A stretch of 64,000 bases of DNA, from assembly GCF_050379415.1 (NCBI RefSeq), contig NZ_JBNRLS010000004.1, positions 124,001 to 188,000 of the forward strand, read 5' to 3'. A program made the position numbers and the translations under genes. The notes below the pieces were generated by a model that searched no databases, had not been told where the DNA came from, and saw nothing but the letters and a program-made list of their open reading frames with translations. Numbering within the stretch: the stretch's first letter is position 1; each line of letters opens with the position of its first letter. This document shows positions 58,760 through 64,000 of this stretch, piece by piece. Source of the stretch: Marinobacter sp050379415 (GTDB lineage Bacteria; Pseudomonadota; Gammaproteobacteria; Pseudomonadales; Oleiphilaceae).

Positions 58760-61588
58760 ATGAACCTCAAGAGCCAGTCGGCCCAGATTTCCCTGGCTTT
58801 ACTGATTGCCTCGGCCATTACCTCCGGCATGCTGGTGCTGGCACTGGTTCTGCTCGGACAGAGCTTCCATGGCATGGAGAGCGCCAAAGTCTCGGCAGCC
58901 AGCGCGACGGCAAGGCAACTGGCGGTCAGCGTCGATGACCGCATCAATGCCATCACCGCCCCACCCTCAACGGCCCTCGCGGTTCTCAGCCATGACCCTC
59001 TGGCCACAAGCCAGACCAACGACCAGCGGATTGAACGCCTCAGCGTTCTCGCCGACATACTGGCGAGCAGCGACATTGTCAGTGCCGTATATGCCGGCTG
59101 GATCGATGGCGACTTCTTCCTGCTGCGCAAGGTCCGCAGCTCCGGCACCCTGCAGTTTCCCGACGCGCCAGGGGGGACTGAATATTTGCTTCAGACCGTT
59201 ACACGGGAGGCCGGCACTGTTACCGGCGAATGGTACTTTTACGATGGTGGGATGCAACTGATCAATCGAAGACTGGTGCCCGACTATACCTTTGACCCGA
59301 GAACCCGCCCCTGGTTCGAGGCGGCAGTGGACTCCCCGAAAACAGAACTGTCGGCCCCCTATGTGTTTTTCACCACACACGAAACCGGCCTTACGCTCTC
59401 TCGCCGCAGCACCGGCTTCGATTCCGGGGCCGGGTCGGCCGTCTTCGGTATCGACGTCACCGTCACCGATCTGGGTGCCCATCTGAACGAGCTGCGCCAG
59501 ACACCGGGAACCCGGATTGCCATCGTCAACCAACAAGGCCAGATGCTCGCGGACTCGTCGGGCCGAACCGAAGCCGGTGAAGTCATTACCACGGTCCTGA
59601 ACCAGAGCGGCCAACGTGCCACCGATGCCCCGGTTTCTCTGTTCAACGCACAGGACCGGGACTGGTACGGCATCCGGGAACCTCTGAACGCGCTGGCGGA
59701 CGAACATCTTCAGGTGGCTGTGGCCATTCCATCAGACGAGCTGCTGGCCGATGTCTGGGCCGCACTGACCCGGCAAACCCTGATCGCCGGGGGCATCGGT
59801 CTGGCCCTGCTTGTTGTCGCCTGGTTCCTGGGCCGTCGCGTGGGCCGGCCCCTGGAGAAGCTGACCGACGAGGTTGGCAGGCTGTCCCGCTTCAGGTTCG
59901 ATACCCCGGTCCGCTCGGACTCCCACATCCGGGAAGCCCACCAACTGGGCGTTGCCCTCGACGAAATGTCGAGCACCATCCGCAGCTTCCAGAACATCGC
60001 GTCGGTCCTGAACCGGGGCCAGGACCTGAACCAGTTACTACGGGATGTCCTCGAACAGATTGTCCACATCGTCGGCCAGGAGCGCGGTGGCATCTACCTG
60101 TTCAGTAGGCAGGAGCAGGAGTTGCGCCTGGCGGTGGACCAGCACGCCGAACTCCCCGAACGCATCGAAGGCATCAACACCGGCATCGACGACAGCGACC
60201 TCATTCGCGAACTACGCCAGCACATCGGCGGCCACCCGGTGTTTGCGATCCTGCGCAACCGCAGGAAAAAACTGGTGGGTGTGCTGGTGATTGAAATGGA
60301 ACACGGAAAACACACCCACCTGAGCGATGACCTTATTGTCTTTGTCGATGAAATTGCCGGCTCCGCCGCCGTTGCCATCGAGACACGGGAATTGCTGGAG
60401 AGCCAGCAGGCCCTGCTGGAAGGCATTATCCGGCTGGTGGCCAATGCCATCGACGCCAAATCCCCATACACCGGCGGGCACTGCGAACGGGTTCCGAAAC
60501 TGGCGCAGATGATTCTGGCGGAAGCCGAGGCCAGCAACGAGGGCCGGTTTACCAACTTCTCGATGAACGACGACGAGCGCCATGAGTTCGAGCTGGCAGC
60601 CTGGCTCCACGACTGTGGCAAGATCACCAGCCCGGAATACGTGGTGGACAAGGCGGTGAAGCTGGAGACACTGCACAACCGCATCCACGAGGTTCGCACC
60701 CGCTTTGAGGTTCTGTACCGGGATGCGGACGTCGACTATCTTCAGGCGCTCCTCGATGGCGAGGAGGAAACGGTTGCCCGCGATAGGCGCGACCATACCC
60801 ATACCCGACTACAGGAAGAATTTGCCTTCCTGGCCCGGGCCAACAAGGGTGGCGAATCCATGAGTGAACAGGATATCGAGCGCATCCGGACCATCGGCCA
60901 GCAAACCTGGCAGAGGCATTTCAGCGACCGCCTGGGCCTGTCCTCGGATGAACGGCAAAGACTGGCCGATGTCCCGGAAACTGGCCTGCCAGCCACGGAA
61001 CGTCTACTGGCCGACAAGCCCGAGCACCTCCAACCGTGGGCCGATCACCGCCCGCCGGTTGAGAAGGACGACCCCCGGAATGTCTGGGGCTTCGATATGA
61101 AGCTGCCGGAACATGCCTACAACCGGGGCGAAATTCACAACCTTACGGTGGCAAAAGGCACGCTCACGGATGAGGAGCGGTTCAAGATCAACGAGCACAT
61201 TGTCCAGACCATCTGCATGCTCGATGCCCTGCCCCTGCCCGATCGCCTGGCCAACGTGCCGCAACTTGCCGGCACTCACCATGAACGCATGGATGGCAAG
61301 GGCTATCCATGCGGACTGACCGCCGAGCAGATGGGCATCCCCGAGCGGATCATGGCTGTAGCCGATGTCTTCGAGGCACTGACCGCTGTCGACCGGCCAT
61401 ACAAGGAAGGCAAGACGCTGACCCAGGCACTGACGATCATGTCCGGCATGGTCGATAACGGCCACATCGATCGTGAGACCTTTGAGCTGTTTGTGCGCTC
61501 CGGTACCTACCTGCGCTATGCAGAACAACACCTTCGGCCGGAACAGATCGATCAGGTGGATGAAAGCCTGTTCATGAATCGGAACTGA
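58760..61588 (+). CDS. Cache-HAMP-GAF-HD-GYP signalling protein
   Basis: 942 residues. A membrane helix (about 15-35) leads into a periplasmic Cache-type sensor (about 40-320), a second helix (about 335-355), HAMP, and a GAF domain (about 420-550). The HD-type phosphohydrolase has HDCGK near residue 616 and HHERMDGKGYP near 838, the HD-GYP signature. Between these lies an insertion about 150 residues longer than usual, polar and rich in Arg/Glu. It probably degrades c-di-GMP in response to an outside ligand, though the insertion makes activity uncertain. Start has AAGGATG upstream. Confidence 0.9.
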   Translation: MNLKSQSAQISLALLIASAITSGMLVLALVLLGQSFHGMESAKVSAASATARQLAVSVDDRINAITAPPSTALAVLSHDPLATSQTNDQRIERLSVLADILASSDIVSAVYAGWIDGDFFLLRKVRSSGTLQFPDAPGGTEYLLQTVTREAGTVTGEWYFYDGGMQLINRRLVPDYTFDPRTRPWFEAAVDSPKTELSAPYVFFTTHETGLTLSRRSTGFDSGAGSAVFGIDVTVTDLGAHLNELRQTPGTRIAIVNQQGQMLADSSGRTEAGEVITTVLNQSGQRATDAPVSLFNAQDRDWYGIREPLNALADEHLQVAVAIPSDELLADVWAALTRQTLIAGGIGLALLVVAWFLGRRVGRPLEKLTDEVGRLSRFRFDTPVRSDSHIREAHQLGVALDEMSSTIRSFQNIASVLNRGQDLNQLLRDVLEQIVHIVGQERGGIYLFSRQEQELRLAVDQHAELPERIEGINTGIDDSDLIRELRQHIGGHPVFAILRNRRKKLVGVLVIEMEHGKHTHLSDDLIVFVDEIAGSAAVAIETRELLESQQALLEGIIRLVANAIDAKSPYTGGHCERVPKLAQMILAEAEASNEGRFTNFSMNDDERHEFELAAWLHDCGKITSPEYVVDKAVKLETLHNRIHEVRTRFEVLYRDADVDYLQALLDGEEETVARDRRDHTHTRLQEEFAFLARANKGGESMSEQDIERIRTIGQQTWQRHFSDRLGLSSDERQRLADVPETGLPATERLLADKPEHLQPWADHRPPVEKDDPRNVWGFDMKLPEHAYNRGEIHNLTVAKGTLTDEERFKINEHIVQTICMLDALPLPDRLANVPQLAGTHHERMDGKGYPCGLTAEQMGIPERIMAVADVFEALTAVDRPYKEGKTLTQALTIMSGMVDNGHIDRETFELFVRSGTYLRYAEQHLRPEQIDQVDESLFMNRN

Positions 61589-61638
61589 AAAACACGTATA
61601 TTCTCAAGTCGTATTTTCGCTGGACCAAGGACAACCTG

Positions 61639-62418
61639 ATGCTGTTTGCAATCATTATTGGCGGCCTGATTGGCTATGCATTCGGAAAATTCACCGGATT
61701 TCTCATCGGTGCCGCCATCGGCGCATTTCTGTTCAACCGCGCCAAAGCCCGCCTGATCGGCAAACTCCAGAATATCCAGAGCGGATTCCTGGAATCGGTG
61801 TTCGCGGTGATGGGAGCGCTTTGCAAGGCTGACGGCGTGGTCACCCGGGATGAAATCCAGATGGCGGAATCCATGTTTGCGCGTTTCCGGCTCAATCATA
61901 AGCAGCGGGAGGCTGCCAAACAGGCCTTCAACCGGGGCAAAGCCGCAGATTTTGACCTGGATGCCGAGCTGGACCGGTTCATGCGCCTGAGCGCCCGCCA
62001 GCCGGCCCTGCTACAGATGTTTCTCCAGGTACAGGTGTCCGCGGTCGCCGCCGACGGCGTGGTCCATCCGGAAGAGCACCAGATGCTGGTGCGCATAGCC
62101 CGCCGGCTGGGACTGCCGGAAAGCCAGGTCGACCAGCTGGAAGCCATGCTGCGCGGCGCTCATGCCGGCCAGGCAGGTGCAGGGCAGCGTTCCACCAGCG
62201 ACCAACTTGACGATGCCTACAAGGCACTGGGCGTATCACCCTCTGCCAGTGACGAGGAAATCAAGAAGGCCTACCGCAAACTGATGAGTGAGAACCATCC
62301 AGACAAGCTCGCCGGCAAGGGGTTGCCCGAGAGCATGCGGGAAATGGCCGAGGAACGGACCCGCGAGATCAGCCACGCCTACGACGTGATCAAGGACGCC
62401 CGCAAAAAAGCCGGTTAA
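61639..62418 (+). CDS. djlA: DjlA-like membrane-anchored co-chaperone (TerB plus J domain)
   Basis: 259 residues. An N-terminal hydrophobic segment with Gly repeats (FAIIIGGLIGYAFGKFTGFL) anchors it in the inner membrane, followed by a TerB-like helical domain (about 50-170). The C-terminal J domain (about 195-259) contains the HPD motif in SENHPDKLAG. It would stimulate DnaK ATPase at the membrane. It follows the HD-GYP gene by 50 bases on the same strand and converges closely (3 bases) with the methyltransferase gene. Confidence 0.92.
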   Translation: MLFAIIIGGLIGYAFGKFTGFLIGAAIGAFLFNRAKARLIGKLQNIQSGFLESVFAVMGALCKADGVVTRDEIQMAESMFARFRLNHKQREAAKQAFNRGKAADFDLDAELDRFMRLSARQPALLQMFLQVQVSAVAADGVVHPEEHQMLVRIARRLGLPESQVDQLEAMLRGAHAGQAGAGQRSTSDQLDDAYKALGVSPSASDEEIKKAYRKLMSENHPDKLAGKGLPESMREMAEERTREISHAYDVIKDARKKAG

Positions 62419-62421
62419 ACC

Positions 62422-63030
62422 TCAGAACCAGCGCGGCACCCGCTTCCGGTATTGCTCGTAGGCATCACCGAACTGCCGTGCCAGCGCCTTTTCCTCCTCG
62501 TGCGCCTGCCTCACGATCACGGTGGCCCCGGTTATCAGGCAAACCAGCGAAAACACACTGGGCAGCGCCAGAAAGAAGCCGATCTGACCGGTAATAACGG
62601 CGATGAACAGGGGATTGCGGCTGCGGGCGAACGGGCCTTCCGTAATGAGCTTCTGGCGCCCATTCCCGGCCTCAATGCCGGAGCGCCAGTCCTCGTGCAT
62701 GTAGGCTTGCAGGTAGTTCACGCCAGAAAAGGATGTCAGCAGCAAGAGCATGCCCACCAGCAACACCGGCCAATGGTACAGCGGGCCAAATACCCCGAGC
62801 CAAGGGTCGATGTCCGCAAACACCCGCACCACGCAAACGCCGAGAATGGCCGCACGGAACAGGTTGAAGGTATGGCGGTGCCACCAGGGCGCGGAGCCGC
62901 GCTTACCGTAATTGATGTGAGAATATTTGAGCCGGTCATAGAGCCCGAGTGTCCGGCCGGCAAATTGCAGGCCGATCATCAGAAAAAAAATGCCCAGGAA
63001 ATGCCTGACCAGCGGTTCGATAAGGTCCAT
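62422..63030 (-). CDS. Isoprenylcysteine methyltransferase-like (ICMT/PEMT) membrane protein
   Basis: 202 residues with about five hydrophobic segments. The C-terminal part carries FARSRNPLFIAVITGQIGFF and AHEEEKALARQFGDAYEQYR with a final VPRWF, the pattern of ICMT/PEMT-type SAM methyltransferases. Prenylated proteins are not expected in this organism, so the real substrate, perhaps a lipid, is unknown. It stands alone on the minus strand. Confidence 0.82.
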   Translation of the reverse strand: MDLIEPLVRHFLGIFFLMIGLQFAGRTLGLYDRLKYSHINYGKRGSAPWWHRHTFNLFRAAILGVCVVRVFADIDPWLGVFGPLYHWPVLLVGMLLLLTSFSGVNYLQAYMHEDWRSGIEAGNGRQKLITEGPFARSRNPLFIAVITGQIGFFLALPSVFSLVCLITGATVIVRQAHEEEKALARQFGDAYEQYRKRVPRWF

Positions 63031-63174
63031 CAGGTGCGCTTACTGCAGTAATTGTCCTGCAAGCTTATTACCTGAAACCACTCATGAAAAGCGTCATCTT
63101 ACTTCCTGAAATGACATATCGTCACGTTATGGAATGGGATAGAGTTGCAGGAGAATTCTCAAGGAGCTCATCCG

Positions 63175-64000
63175 ATGTCCAATCCAGACCTGCCAGAGAC
63201 CGTTCACGCCTTTTCCGATGACGCCTTGGGGCAAGACGACGCCACCGGTCTTGCACAACGACTGCGCCGCCGGGAAGTCTCCAATGCCGATGTAGCGGAA
63301 GCGGCGATCCGGCGGGCACGGATGGTCGAACCCCTGCTGCATGGCGTGGTGGCGGACAACTATGATCAGGCTCTGGAAGCGGCCAGGCGTCTGGACAATG
63401 AGCGGCCGGGCGGCAACCCCGGTTTCTTCCGGGGCGTGCCTACCTTCATCAAGGACAACCTCAATGTGGCCGGGTTACCCACCCGGCACGGCTCGGCGGC
63501 CATCCCGGACAACACCGCACCGGACACCAGCCCTTTTACCCAACAGATGCTGGTGCAGGGGTACGTATGCCTGGGCAAGAGCTCGATGCCCGAGTTCGGC
63601 TTCAACGCCACCACAGAACCCGCTCACGCCGAACCGACCCGCAACCCCTGGAATCTGGCCTACTCCACAGGCGCGTCCTCGGGCGGATCAGCCGCGCTGG
63701 TGGCCGCCGGCGTGGTGCCGGTCGCCCACGCCAATGACGGTGGTGGCTCGATCCGCATCCCCGCCGCCTGCTGTGGCCTGGTGGGGCTCAAACCCACCCG
63801 GGGCCGCCTGGTGGCCAACGATGCAGTTCATTCCCTGCCCATCAACATCATCAGCGATGGCATTGTCAGTCGGTCGGTGCGGGACACGGCAAATTTCCTG
63901 TCCGAGGCGGAAGACTGGTTTCAGAACCCGAAACTGCCTCCCGTCGGACGGATCGAGGGAGCTTCGGACAAAAAGCTTCGCATCGGGCTGGTGCTGGATT
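63175..64000 (+). CDS. Amidase family protein, N-terminal 275 residues (cut by window edge)
   Basis: The frame opens at the ATG with AAGGAG 8 bases upstream and runs to the window end. Catalytic Lys lies in FIKDNLNVAG, the Gly/Ser-rich core is STGASSGGSAALVAAGVVP, and the second Ser is in DGGGSIRIPA, the amidase-signature Ser-cisSer-Lys triad. Members hydrolyse amides or act as GatA; this one is not next to gatB/gatC and resembles general aliphatic/aryl amidases. The substrate cannot be told. Confidence 0.93.
   Translation, partial: MSNPDLPETVHAFSDDALGQDDATGLAQRLRRREVSNADVAEAAIRRARMVEPLLHGVVADNYDQALEAARRLDNERPGGNPGFFRGVPTFIKDNLNVAGLPTRHGSAAIPDNTAPDTSPFTQQMLVQGYVCLGKSSMPEFGFNATTEPAHAEPTRNPWNLAYSTGASSGGSAALVAAGVVPVAHANDGGGSIRIPAACCGLVGLKPTRGRLVANDAVHSLPINIISDGIVSRSVRDTANFLSEAEDWFQNPKLPPVGRIEGASDKKLRIGLVLD

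Noticed and set aside
1..64000. CRISPR array, insertion sequence, prophage or defence island
   Set aside because: I saw no regularly spaced direct repeats, transposase, integrase, phage structural genes or known defence proteins in the window.

Overview
The window is a dense piece of chromosome (GC about 60%) from a marine gammaproteobacterium, most likely Marinobacter or a close relative. I infer this from Pseudomonas-like gene order (thrS-infC-rpmI-rplT-pheS-pheT-ihfA; pepN-DUF2797-yeaC / rhomboid-phosphoesterase-nadK-fadH; recA-pncC-mutS-fdxA) combined with a TAXI-type TRAP transporter, a DUF1329/YCF48/RND module, two FixJ-like two-component systems and several lipid or fatty-acid genes. 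No insertion sequence, integrase, prophage, CRISPR array or toxin-antitoxin module is visible.

Layout. 1-6.9 kb (minus): translation operon thrS, infC (AUU start), rpmI, rplT, pheS, pheT and the first codons of ihfA. The thrS leader carries a hairpin that copies a tRNA-Thr(GGU) anticodon loop. 6.9-10.7 kb (minus): TAXI TRAP transporter. 10.8-16 kb (minus): DUF1329 - YCF48-like - RND module. 16-24.3 kb (minus): pepN, DUF2797, yeaC, then rhomboid protease, phosphoesterase, nadK and a coiled-coil protein. Between yeaC and the rhomboid gene lies a well-formed candidate Fur-controlled small RNA on the plus strand. 24.4-30 kb: fadH with a divergent AraC regulator, a 29-residue acidic ORF, tRNA-Asp, a second AraC regulator and a MaoC-like hydratase. 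30-35 kb (minus): Lon-like protease, FixJ-like regulator and hybrid histidine kinase. 35-41 kb: PilZ protein, flavodoxin-like protein, recA (LexA box, no recX next to it), pncC, mutS, fdxA. 41-48 kb (minus): LysE exporter, unknown protein, DegV, ferritin-like putative hydrolase, DUF3360 carrier, acyl-CoA synthetase. 48-53 kb: second kinase/regulator pair, MocR-type regulator divergent from a small unknown gene and a PhzF protein. 53-64 kb: flavoprotein, cyclopropane fatty acid synthase, universal stress protein, MgtC-like membrane protein, AlkB, a large Cache-HAMP-GAF-HD-GYP protein, DjlA-like co-chaperone, ICMT-like methyltransferase and the 5' part of an amidase.

How the genes fit together. 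Most are housekeeping: translation, DNA repair, NADP supply, peptide turnover. Around these sit fatty-acid and envelope functions (fadH, MaoC, acyl-CoA synthetase, cfa, DegV, RND/DUF1329) and signalling. No intergenic stretch exceeds 300 bases; the longer ones (27.69-28.10, 34.87-35.12, 44.73-44.98, 51.80-52.00 kb) hold the small ORF and tRNA, nothing clear, an operator plus terminator, and a repeated operator respectively. The most interesting observations are regulatory RNA and operator structures rather than new protein systems.
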